Origin: Veillonellaceae bacterium
GTDB taxonomy: Bacteria > Bacillota_C > Negativicutes > UBA1444
Assembly: GCA_012798135.1 (NCBI GenBank)
Contig: JAAZNU010000020.1
Span: forward strand, 1 to 64,000
Direction of reading: 5' to 3'
Length of the DNA: 64,000 nt
A program made the position numbers and the translations under genes. Shown piece after piece: positions 37,688 through 44,709 of the stretch; position 1 is the first letter of the stretch, and every line of letters begins with the position of its first letter. Below the pieces are notes generated by a model. That model was given only the letters and a program-made list of their open reading frames with translations, made no database searches and had not been told where the DNA came from.

Positions 37688-37897
37688 TCAGGCGACCGTG
37701 AACCCGGCTTCCTCCACCGCGCCGCGGATCGCCGCCGGCCCGGTTTTGTCCGCATCGTACTCCACGCTCAGTGTTTTCGCCGCTAGGTCCACCGTCGCCG
37801 CCAGCATCCCCGGCAACGCCTTTACTTCCTTTTCCACCGCCATTTTGCAGTGGTTGCAGCTCATTCCTTCGACAGTATAGGTTTCCTGTTTAATCAT
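37688..37897 (-). CDS. Heavy-metal-associated domain protein (copper chaperone-like)
   Basis: A 69-residue single HMA domain with ferredoxin-like fold. Metal site is GMSCNHC (C14 and C17), as in CopZ. It would carry Cu(I) to a P-type ATPase or other target; no such ATPase is in the window. GAGGAGGA is seven bases before the ATG. It is the last of a three-gene unit after the lone ABC ATPase and the Nudix gene. Confidence 0.88.
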   Translation of the reverse strand: MIKQETYTVEGMSCNHCKMAVEKEVKALPGMLAATVDLAAKTLSVEYDADKTGPAAIRGAVEEAGFTVA

Positions 37898-37921
37898 GGT
37901 ATATTCCTCCTCACGGCGCAT

Positions 37922-38551
37922 TTACGTCAATGACCGGCAAACATTCAAAAATCCATACAACACCCGGGCGGTCAGGCCCCAGATCACATGGCCGCTGTAC
38001 TGGTAAAACAGCACCGGATACGTCGTTCGTCGCTTCCAGTCCCGGGCATAGGACGCTTCCAGCAGATTCAGCGGAAAATCCGGCAGCGGCCGCGTCGCCA
38101 CCTCCATATGGGCGGTCAACGGCTCCACCGCCAACAGATAGTCGAGCGGCGCCACGAACACTTCCGACACTTCGCCATGGTTTGGCCGGATCAGGTCAAA
38201 ATCCTTGATATAGGCCGCAAACGGATAAATCACCACGCCGATTGGGCTGACCATGGTGTTCAGCGCGCCGATGACGTCGACCTCGCTGTCCGGCAGGCTT
38301 AGTTCCTCCCGCGTTTCCCGCACCGCCGCCGCTTCGGGGCCGGCATCGTCCAGCTCGATCCGGCCGCCGGGAAAGCAAATATCGCCAGGCTGCCAGGTCA
38401 AGGCCGTCGACCGGACTTCGAACAGCACGCCCAGCCGGCCTTCCTTCCGGACCAGCGGCACCAGAACCGCCGAACTCAGATAATCGCTTTCATTTTCAAT
38501 CTCGCAGTTGCGGGCTCGCAGAATTTTCCCCAACCGCTCACAGAACGTCAT
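37922..38551 (-). CDS. Nudix hydrolase (CoA pyrophosphatase-like)
   Basis: A 209-residue hydrolase. Nudix box GGRIELDD ... AAVRETREELS is complete with the metal-binding REtREEL glutamates; the flanking LVRKEGRLGVLFEVRS and FPGG segments resemble the YeaB/NudL coenzyme A diphosphatase group. Likely cleaves a nucleoside-diphosphate-linked cofactor. It starts 7 bp after the ABC ATPase stop. Confidence 0.85.
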   Translation of the reverse strand: MTFCERLGKILRARNCEIENESDYLSSAVLVPLVRKEGRLGVLFEVRSTALTWQPGDICFPGGRIELDDAGPEAAAVRETREELSLPDSEVDVIGALNTMVSPIGVVIYPFAAYIKDFDLIRPNHGEVSEVFVAPLDYLLAVEPLTAHMEVATRPLPDFPLNLLEASYARDWKRRTTYPVLFYQYSGHVIWGLTARVLYGFLNVCRSLT

Positions 38552-38558
38552 CCGCCAT

Positions 38559-39302
38559 TCACCTCAAAATCCCGGCATCCCGTAAAATCTCCCGATCCTG
38601 CAGCAGCTCAATCCCGCCATCGGCGATGAGCCGGTGGCCGGCGCCCAGAATCCACACCCGGTTCGCCAGTTCCCGCGCCGTTTCCAGGCTATGCGTCGCC
38701 GTAATCACCGTCTTGCCGGCGGCGCTGAGTTGACCAAGAGCTGCGACCAGCCAGTTCTGGCTTTCCAGGTCCAAATCGTTGGTCGGCTCGTCGAAGATCA
38801 TCACTTCCGGATTCTCCGCCAGCATAGCCGCGATCGCGACTATCTTTTTCTCACCGCCGCTCATGTTTTGCGGCAGCCGGTTCACCAACCGGCGAATATT
38901 GCAAAAATCAAGGATCTGCTCCGTGCGCTGGCCGGCCTCCTCGCGCGGCAAGCCCTGCCGCAGCGGGCCAAACAGGATTTCGTCGAACACCGTGGCGCAG
39001 ACCACGCGAAACTCGATCTGCTGGAACACTGCCCCCACCCGGCGGCGATAGGCGGCATTCTCCGTCTTGCTCTGGATCTCCTGCACCGTCAACGGCTTGC
39101 CGAAAGCCCGCAGGCGACCCTCGGCCGGCAAAATTCCCGCCAGGATCTTCTCCAGCGTGGTCTTGCCGGCGCCATTAGGGCCCAGAATGACGATTTTGTC
39201 ACCCTCGGCCACCGTCAGATTGACATCCAGCAAGGCCGGCTCATGCGGCCGGTAACGAAAACTGACATGCTTCAATTCAAAGACCGTATTGTCGCGCGCC
39301 AA
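38559..39302 (-). CDS. Energy-coupling-type ABC ATPase (CbiO/EcfA-like), unpaired
   Basis: A 247-residue ATPase. Walker A is GPNGAGKTT, Q-loop FQQIEFRVVCATVFDEILFGP is typical of CbiO/EcfA, the signature is MSGGEKK, Walker B is VMIFDEPTNDLD, and H-loop TATHS. These ATPases drive ECF-type uptake of cobalt, nickel or vitamins, yet no membrane component is nearby. TTG at 39302 is selected because AAGGAG is eight bases upstream; the frame continues upstream without family similarity. It heads a three-gene unit with the Nudix and copper-chaperone genes. Confidence 0.85.
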   Translation of the reverse strand: MARDNTVFELKHVSFRYRPHEPALLDVNLTVAEGDKIVILGPNGAGKTTLEKILAGILPAEGRLRAFGKPLTVQEIQSKTENAAYRRRVGAVFQQIEFRVVCATVFDEILFGPLRQGLPREEAGQRTEQILDFCNIRRLVNRLPQNMSGGEKKIVAIAAMLAENPEVMIFDEPTNDLDLESQNWLVAALGQLSAAGKTVITATHSLETARELANRVWILGAGHRLIADGGIELLQDREILRDAGILR

Positions 39303-39414
39303 GCTGTCGTCTCCTTGCGTCAAAAAATCTGCAATGTTATTGTATTCCCCCTTGGCGGGAAAATATCCTGCAACCAGACCGCTTCCAACAAGTCTTCCCC
39401 TATCCCGCCAACGT

Positions 39415-39463
39415 CCGCGAAAAGAGGAATCCGGCCGACTCTTCAGGGGGTCGGCCGGATTCC
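39415..39463 (-). terminator. Intrinsic terminator after the symporter gene
   Basis: A perfect 14-bp stem (39426-39439 with 39450-39463, GGAATCCGGCCGAC and its complement) with a 10-nt loop. On the minus strand it is followed by TCTTTTCG. It separates the symporter from the lone ABC ATPase. Confidence 0.85.
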
Positions 39464-39490
39464 GGTCAGGCAAAATTGGGTTTTGGCGTC

Positions 39491-40687
39491 TTAATCGTAA
39501 GCGTTTTCGCTTTTGCTGACCACGACGCAACCGGCGGCGTCGCCGGTGATGTTGACGGTGGTCCGGATCATGTCCAGCACCCGGTCGATGCCGGCGATGA
39601 GGGCGATCCCTTCCAGCGGCAGGCCGACCGACTGCAGCACCAGCGTCAGCATGATCAGGCCGGCGCCGGGAACGCCGGCGGTACCGATGGAGGCCAGGGT
39701 CCCGGTCAGAATGATCGTGATGTATTGGCCCATATTGAGATCAATGCCATATATCTGCGCGACAAACAACGCGCATACCCCTTGATACAACGCGGTGCCG
39801 TCCATGTTGACCGTTGCGCCCAGCGGCAGGCAGAAACTGGCGATGTCCTTCTTCACGCCCAGGTTTTCCTGGGTGCACTTCATGTTGACCGGCAAAGTCG
39901 CGCTGCTGCTGCAGGTCGAGAATGCCACCAACATCGCCGGAAAAATTCCCTTGAAAAAGCGCACAGGACTGATGCCGCCGAGCAGGGACACCGCACCGCT
40001 ATATACCACGACCATGTGCAAAACGCAACCGATGTAGACGGCGGCGATGACGGTCGCCAGCGGCAACAGCACTTTCGGCCCGTTGACGGCCACCACCGGC
40101 ATGATCAGGGCGAACACGCCGAGCGGCGCCACTTTCATGATCGCGTCGATAATTTTGTAAGTGATTTCCGCCAGACCGTCAAAAAACGCCTCGACCGGTT
40201 TGGCCCGTTCCCCGACCATGGTGATGCCGACGCCGATAAAAATGGCGAATACGATGACCTGCAGCATATCCGCCTTCGCCATGGCCTGAAAGGCATTGGT
40301 CGGCACAATATTGACGAGAACGTCGGACAGCGGCGGTGCCGCTTTCGCGGCGGCTTTGGCGCCGGCCGGAATGACCAGGCCTTTTCCCGGTTGCATGATC
40401 GCGCCCAGGAAAAGTCCGAACGAAACGGCGAACGCCGTGGTCAGCAAATAGAAGCTCATAATTTTGGCACCGACCCGGCCCAATTTCTTGATGTCTCCCA
40501 AAGATGCCGCGCCGACGATCAACGAGGCCAGCACCACCGGCACGATAATCATTTTAATAAGATTAATGAATAAAGTCCCCACCGGAGCAACCCATACTTT
40601 CAATAAAGGAGCGCTGCCCGGGCCGGCGATGAGGCCGGCGACAACACCTAAGACCATGCCAATCAGAATCTTATAAGATAGATGCAT
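39491..40687 (-). CDS. Dicarboxylate/amino acid:cation symporter (GltP/DctA family)
   Basis: A 398-residue sodium or proton symporter of the DAACS family for glutamate, aspartate or C4-dicarboxylates. About eight helices with the re-entrant hairpin motifs STCSSSATLP (HP1) and GTAGVPGAGLI (HP2), and the NMDGTALYQG sodium/substrate motif. All hallmark segments are present. Which substrate is taken up is not resolved. GGAGGGG precedes the ATG. It may be the target of the CitA/CitB-like pair elsewhere in the window, an inference only. Confidence 0.9.
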   Translation of the reverse strand: MHLSYKILIGMVLGVVAGLIAGPGSAPLLKVWVAPVGTLFINLIKMIIVPVVLASLIVGAASLGDIKKLGRVGAKIMSFYLLTTAFAVSFGLFLGAIMQPGKGLVIPAGAKAAAKAAPPLSDVLVNIVPTNAFQAMAKADMLQVIVFAIFIGVGITMVGERAKPVEAFFDGLAEITYKIIDAIMKVAPLGVFALIMPVVAVNGPKVLLPLATVIAAVYIGCVLHMVVVYSGAVSLLGGISPVRFFKGIFPAMLVAFSTCSSSATLPVNMKCTQENLGVKKDIASFCLPLGATVNMDGTALYQGVCALFVAQIYGIDLNMGQYITIILTGTLASIGTAGVPGAGLIMLTLVLQSVGLPLEGIALIAGIDRVLDMIRTTVNITGDAAGCVVVSKSENAYD

Positions 40688-40778
40688 GTTTTCCCCTCCT
40701 CCATTTCTTTTTCCGAGTCACTGTCTGCCCGCAGACCACCGGCTTGCTTTTTTCCGACCACCTCCCTTGCTTGTGTGT

Positions 40779-41477
40779 TTACCAGAAACTGCGTGGCATG
40801 AACCGGTCCAGCGGCCAGACCGGATTGCCCAGACTGTCGGCCAGCCCCATTTGTTCCGCCACCTGCCGGGACGCCGCCGAGGCGAGCACCGGCAGCTTGA
40901 GAACAGCAGCCGCCGCCATCACTTCCCGCGCACCCCGTTCCACGGTTGCCGGCACAGTTTCCTCGTCAAGGTGCGTATTGTTGAGCAAGGCATCCACCCG
41001 TCCCAGCGTCCGCACATACTCGACGATATCGTCGGCCGTGGCCGTAAACGGCCGCGACGCATTAATCACCGCGATGATTTTCAGATAGGGGTTCTCCAAG
41101 GCGCCTTCCACCAGGTTGAAGATCTGCGCGCCGTGCACGCCGTAGCCCACATCCATGATGATATCGCCCGGCCGGCGCAACACCCAGCGCACCGCGCCCT
41201 TGATCACGCTGCCGGCTTCGCCCAGTCCCACCGTGTCGCGGGTTTCCCAGGCGACTACCGTCAGGCCGAGCTGTTCCAGTTCTTTTTTGATTGGTCGTAG
41301 CGTGTAGCAGGGCTCCACCGTGTCCAAGTCGACCAGGGTCACCTGGCGTCCCTGCCGGTGCAAGGACACGGCGCGATTCACCGCATTCTCGCTCTTGCCG
41401 CTCGCGTACTCGCCCACGTACGCCTCAATAATCGGCGGATTTGTCAATTCCTCATCCTCATTTCGCCAGAATCCCAT
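40779..41477 (-). CDS. P-loop NTPase, CobQ/ParA-like, unknown role
   Basis: A 232-residue nucleotide-binding protein. Walker A is GEYASGKS (residues 22-29); a deviant second motif TLVDLDTVEPCYTLRP and MDVGYGVHGAQIF suggest a SIMIBI-class fold of the CobQ/ParA/MinD type. The family appears in clostridial and Negativicute genomes, but I know no assigned function. AGGAAAAGA precedes the ATG. It lies downstream of bofA and upstream of the symporter gene. Confidence 0.65.
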   Translation of the reverse strand: MGFWRNEDEELTNPPIIEAYVGEYASGKSENAVNRAVSLHRQGRQVTLVDLDTVEPCYTLRPIKKELEQLGLTVVAWETRDTVGLGEAGSVIKGAVRWVLRRPGDIIMDVGYGVHGAQIFNLVEGALENPYLKIIAVINASRPFTATADDIVEYVRTLGRVDALLNNTHLDEETVPATVERGAREVMAAAAVLKLPVLASAASRQVAEQMGLADSLGNPVWPLDRFMPRSFW

Positions 41478-41503
41478 TCTTTTCCTGCCTATTTGTCAAA
41501 AAA

Positions 41504-41535
41504 AGAAAAAAAGCCGGACGTTCCTCAGATCGCCC
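41504..41535 (-). terminator. Likely terminator of the dnaX-recR-bofA operon
   Basis: On the minus strand GGGCG (41531-41535) pairs with CGTCC (41516-41520) around a 10-nt loop, followed by GGC and seven T residues. It overlaps the bofA stop codon. Stem is short. Confidence 0.5.
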
Positions 41536-41794
41536 TGCCCAGAAAAAATACATAATAAAAAATTAGCAACAGCACGCCGGGAATTCCCAAAAAGCCCACC
41601 AACAACGCCGTCCACACCGTGATCGGCAAAGCGAACCCCAGCGGCGCGCCGACCAAGTTGGCCAGCCACAGTACCAACCCGCCGATCAGGCCATTGTAGA
41701 CCAGTTTCAGCACCACTTTCAACGGGAAAACCAGAATCCGCCCCAACAACAGGATCAATACGATCCCCACGGCATACGCGGCAATAATCGGCAT
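41525..41794 (-). CDS. bofA: Pro-sigma-K processing inhibitor BofA family protein
   Basis: An 89-residue protein of three hydrophobic segments (about 4-24, 30-52, 58-85). In Bacillus, BofA holds the SpoIVFB protease inactive until engulfment is complete, delaying sigma-K activation in the mother cell. Its place right after recR is the conserved Firmicute position and supports the call despite short length. Presence suggests a spore-forming lineage, although bofA relatives remain in some non-spore formers. Confidence 0.85.
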   Translation of the reverse strand: MPIIAAYAVGIVLILLLGRILVFPLKVVLKLVYNGLIGGLVLWLANLVGAPLGFALPITVWTALLVGFLGIPGVLLLIFYYVFFLGRAI

Positions 41795-41818
41795 CGCTAA
41801 CCGCCCATCCTTTTTCCG

Positions 41819-42430
41819 CTAAATTTCCCGTCGATTCTCCAGCGCCTTGGCCAGCGTTTCCTCGTCCGCATACTCCAGGTCGCCGCCCGTTGGCAAGCCG
41901 CGGGCGATCCGCGTCACCTGTATGCCCAGCGGTTTGAGCAGGCGAGCGATGTAGGTGGCCGTGACCTCCCCCTCAAGATTCGGATTCGTAGCCATGATGA
42001 CTTCCCGGACCGAACCGGTCTGAATCCGCTCCACCAGTTCCCGGACCCGGATATTCTCCGGGCCGATGCCGTCGAGTGGCGACAGTACCCCCTGCAGAAC
42101 GTGGTAAGTACCCTGATAGCCGCGGCTGCGGTCATGGCCGCGCGTCCGTTCCATCGCCGCCACGTCACGTGGTTCCTCCACCACGCAGATCAGGCCGTGG
42201 TCGCGGGTCGCCGACTGGCAGATCACGCAGGGATCGGTGTCGGTCAGGCTGAAGCAGGTCGAACAGAAATGGAGCCGATCCTTCGCCTCGATGATCGAGT
42301 TCGCCAGCGCCAGCGCCTGTTCCCGTTCCATTCCGAGTACATGATAGGCCAGCCGGGCCGCCGTTTTGGGACCGATCCCCGGCAGCCGGCGAAAATGCTC
42401 CATCAGCTGGGCCAGCGGCAACGGCTGCAT
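41819..42430 (-). CDS. recR: Recombination mediator protein RecR
   Basis: A 203-residue protein acting with RecF/RecO to load RecA on gapped DNA. Helix-hairpin-helix [15 protein letters not shown] at the N-terminus, zinc finger [16 protein letters not shown], and a TOPRIM domain with VVEEPRDV and [13 protein letters not shown]; Walker-like [16 protein letters not shown] near the C-terminus. Complete. Five bases after ybaB. Confidence 0.96.
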   Translation of the reverse strand: MQPLPLAQLMEHFRRLPGIGPKTAARLAYHVLGMEREQALALANSIIEAKDRLHFCSTCFSLTDTDPCVICQSATRDHGLICVVEEPRDVAAMERTRGHDRSRGYQGTYHVLQGVLSPLDGIGPENIRVRELVERIQTGSVREVIMATNPNLEGEVTATYIARLLKPLGIQVTRIARGLPTGGDLEYADEETLAKALENRREI

Positions 42431-42435
42431 GGAAC

Positions 42436-42765
42436 TCAGAACATCCCTTTGGGCAGATTCATCCCGCCCGTCACTTTGCTCATCTCCGTCGAAGTCATGT
42501 CGTCAACCTTCTTGACGGCCTCGTTGAATGCGGCGACCAGCATGTCCTCCAGCATTTCCACGTCCTCCGGATCAATCGCCTCCGGGTCGATCTTCAACGA
42601 ACGGACTTGCTTTTCGCCGGAAATTTCGAGCTTGATCGCGCCGCCGCCGGCGGTGACCTCCAGGGTCCGCTGCTTCAGTTCCTCCTGCAGCTTCATCATA
42701 TCCGCCTGCATTTTCTGGACTTTCTTCATCATTCCGGCCATGTTGCCTGCATTTCCACCAAACAT
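42436..42765 (-). CDS. YbaB/EbfC nucleoid-associated protein
   Basis: A 109-residue DNA-binding dimer. The N-terminal part contains a Met-rich start and the helix [19 protein letters not shown]; the core beta region has [14 protein letters not shown] and LKIDPEAID, the family signature. It probably helps organise DNA or recombination intermediates near RecR. Its ATG overlaps the dnaX stop by one base (TAATG). Confidence 0.93.
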   Translation of the reverse strand: MFGGNAGNMAGMMKKVQKMQADMMKLQEELKQRTLEVTAGGGAIKLEISGEKQVRSLKIDPEAIDPEDVEMLEDMLVAAFNEAVKKVDDMTSTEMSKVTGGMNLPKGMF

Positions 42766-44399
42766 TACGATTGCTCCTCCTCTATTTTGGTAATTTTTCC
42801 GCCAAACAGCTTCTGCAGCCGCAGCACCGCTTCAGGAATCTCGGCTTCGGCCGTCGGCGACGCCGATTGAACCGGTTTACGGCTGCGTTCCGTCGTGCAG
42901 TGCAGCCGGATGGGTGTCCCCACGATCTGCGTCAGCAAGCTTTCCAGCCATTTGCGGATATCATCCTTCTCCACCCGTTCCCGGATCATCTCCCGCTGAA
43001 ACAGCAGTGTGGCGACTCCGCCCGAGTAGCCGGCCAGCGTGGCATCCTTCAACAGTTCTTTCACGGATCGCTTCCCCGCCTGTTCGACTTTGCGCAGCAG
43101 TTCATCCATCGCCCGCTCCAGATCCTGTTCAGTCAGGACGGCGGCCGGGGTTGCCGGCATTTTGGCAGCGATCGCGGTAGCAAGCGGCGACGCGCTGTCG
43201 GCGGCGTGGAGAGCCGGCTTCGGTGGCGAGGCGGCGGATGCGGCTGTTGGTTGCGGTCGCGCCGGAGGTTGTGGTCGGCTGTCCGGCCGGGCGGCCGGTT
43301 CGGGCGCTGCCGCCAAAACCGGCGTACAGGCTGTCAGCAGGGCCATTTCCGCGGTAATCCGGGGGTCCACCGACCAGCGGGAATTGTTGGCCGCTTCATA
43401 AAACAGTTCCACCAGGCGAACCAGTTGTTCATGCGTCAGGCGTCGGCTGTCGGCCTCCAGGCGATCCCGGCCGTAGGCGGCCAACACCGGACTGTCCAGG
43501 TTCGGCGTGGCCCGGTACAGCATCAGGCTGCGGCAATATCCGGCGAGTTCGATCAGCAGCTGACGCGCGTCCTTGCCCAGCGCCATCTGTTCCTCCAGCC
43601 CCGCCAGAGCGGCGGCGCCATCGCCGTCGACCACCGCCGCGCACAAACGGTACACCGCTTCCTGACCGACCAGACCGAGCAGTTCCCGCACTTCTTTTTC
43701 CGTGACCCCGTCGTTGCCGAGCACGCTGCACTGGTCGAGAATGCTGACTGCGTCGCGAACGCCGCCGTCGGACTGCAGGGCAATCAGACGCAACGCTTCC
43801 GGCGTGGCCGTGATGCCGGACTCGCGGGCAATGTGCGCCAGGTGGTCCGTCAGCTCGCGCACGCCGACCCGGCGAAAATCATAGCGCTGGCAGCGGGACA
43901 GGATGGTCGCGGGAATCCGGTGCGGTTCAGTGGTCGCCAATACAAACACCACATGAGCCGGCGGCTCCTCCAGGGTTTTCAGCAGTGCGTTGAACGCCTC
44001 GTTGGTCAGCATGTGGACTTCATCGATAATGTAAATCTTATAACGGGACTGCGCCGGCGAAAATTTAACGTTTTCCCGCAGGTCGCGGATCTCGTCGATG
44101 CCCCGGTTGGAGGCGGCGTCGATCTCATAGACATCCATCGCCGACCCGTCGTTGATCAACTCGCAGGAACGGCAGCGGTTACAGGGAGTGGCCGTTGGCC
44201 CCTCCTCGCAGTTCAGCGCCTTCGCCAACACCTTGGCGGTGCTGGTCTTGCCGGTTCCCCGCGGTCCGGTGAACAGGTAGGCATGGGAAATGCGCCCCGA
44301 CGTGATCGCATTTTTCAGCGTCACGCTCACGTGTTCCTGGCCGACCAGCCCTTCGAAATCCCGCGGCCGCCATTGCCGGTACAGCGCCTTATACGCCAT
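42765..44399 (-). CDS. dnaX: DNA polymerase III subunits gamma/tau
   Basis: A 544-residue clamp-loader ATPase. Walker A GPRGTGKTS, zinc module CEEGPTATPCNRCRSC, Walker B IIDEVHML, sensor 1 LATTEPHRIPATILSRCQRY, and the arginine-rich SRC motif are intact. Domain III follows to about 365, then a Pro/Ala-rich linker (about 370-430) and a tau-like C-terminal domain. No A-rich slippery site for a programmed frameshift was seen. ATG at 44399, with GGGGGG upstream. Confidence 0.96.
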   Translation of the reverse strand: MAYKALYRQWRPRDFEGLVGQEHVSVTLKNAITSGRISHAYLFTGPRGTGKTSTAKVLAKALNCEEGPTATPCNRCRSCELINDGSAMDVYEIDAASNRGIDEIRDLRENVKFSPAQSRYKIYIIDEVHMLTNEAFNALLKTLEEPPAHVVFVLATTEPHRIPATILSRCQRYDFRRVGVRELTDHLAHIARESGITATPEALRLIALQSDGGVRDAVSILDQCSVLGNDGVTEKEVRELLGLVGQEAVYRLCAAVVDGDGAAALAGLEEQMALGKDARQLLIELAGYCRSLMLYRATPNLDSPVLAAYGRDRLEADSRRLTHEQLVRLVELFYEAANNSRWSVDPRITAEMALLTACTPVLAAAPEPAARPDSRPQPPARPQPTAASAASPPKPALHAADSASPLATAIAAKMPATPAAVLTEQDLERAMDELLRKVEQAGKRSVKELLKDATLAGYSGGVATLLFQREMIRERVEKDDIRKWLESLLTQIVGTPIRLHCTTERSRKPVQSASPTAEAEIPEAVLRLQKLFGGKITKIEEEQS

Positions 44400-44465
44400 G
44401 CCATTCCCCCCTTTCCGCATCTGGTAATCATTCTACAGATCAAAGCTTTTTCCCTGCGCCGCCGC

Positions 44466-44490
44466 AAAAAAAAAGACAGCTGGTGCTGCC
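44466..44490 (-). terminator. Terminator of the SRP RNA gene
   Basis: On the minus strand GGCAGC and GCTGTC (44475-44490) make a short hairpin with one G-U and an ACCA loop, followed directly by nine T residues. Confidence 0.8.
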
Positions 44491-44674
44491 GGCGGGGATC
44501 GTAGGGTCGGACCACGATATGTCGGCGGAGCCCGGCGCCCTCGCGGCACATGGAGGGGCTCGCTTACCGTTGCTTCCTTCCGGACCTGGCGGGGTTCACA
44601 AGTCTCCATTGCGCAAGACCTGGCCCACGGCATATCGTGGTCCGACCCTGCCAACATCCCGTCTTGAGGGTCTG
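44491..44674 (-). ncRNA. ffs: Signal recognition particle RNA
   Basis: The 4.5S/SRP RNA that binds Ffh for co-translational membrane targeting. Read on the minus strand it carries the near-universal domain IV sequence GTCCGGAAGGAAGCA with the GGAA tetraloop. An 18-bp perfect terminal stem (44631-44648 with 44504-44521) closes a molecule of about 145 nt; outer limits follow the mapped promoter and terminator. Adjacency to dnaX is the usual Firmicute position. Confidence 0.9.
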
Positions 44675-44680
44675 CAGTAA

Positions 44681-44709
44681 ATTTTATCAGCTATTCCCGG
44701 TGGAGTCAA
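44681..44709 (-). promoter_or_regulatory. Promoter of the SRP RNA gene
   Basis: TTGACT (44704-44709) and TAAAAT (44681-44686) on the minus strand, 17 bp apart. It lies inside the last codons of the upstream phosphatase gene, so SRP RNA can be transcribed independently. Confidence 0.8.

Noticed and set aside
41489..41499. TTGACA on the minus strand upstream of the P-loop gene as a promoter
   Set aside because: The start codon is too close for a -10 at proper spacing.
42765..43200. A programmed frameshift in dnaX
   Set aside because: No A-rich slippery heptamer followed by a stem was found in the expected middle to 3' part of the gene.
42771..44504. A 577-codon open frame opposite dnaX
   Set aside because: Arg/His/Gln-rich composition without motifs; dnaX on the other strand is complete.
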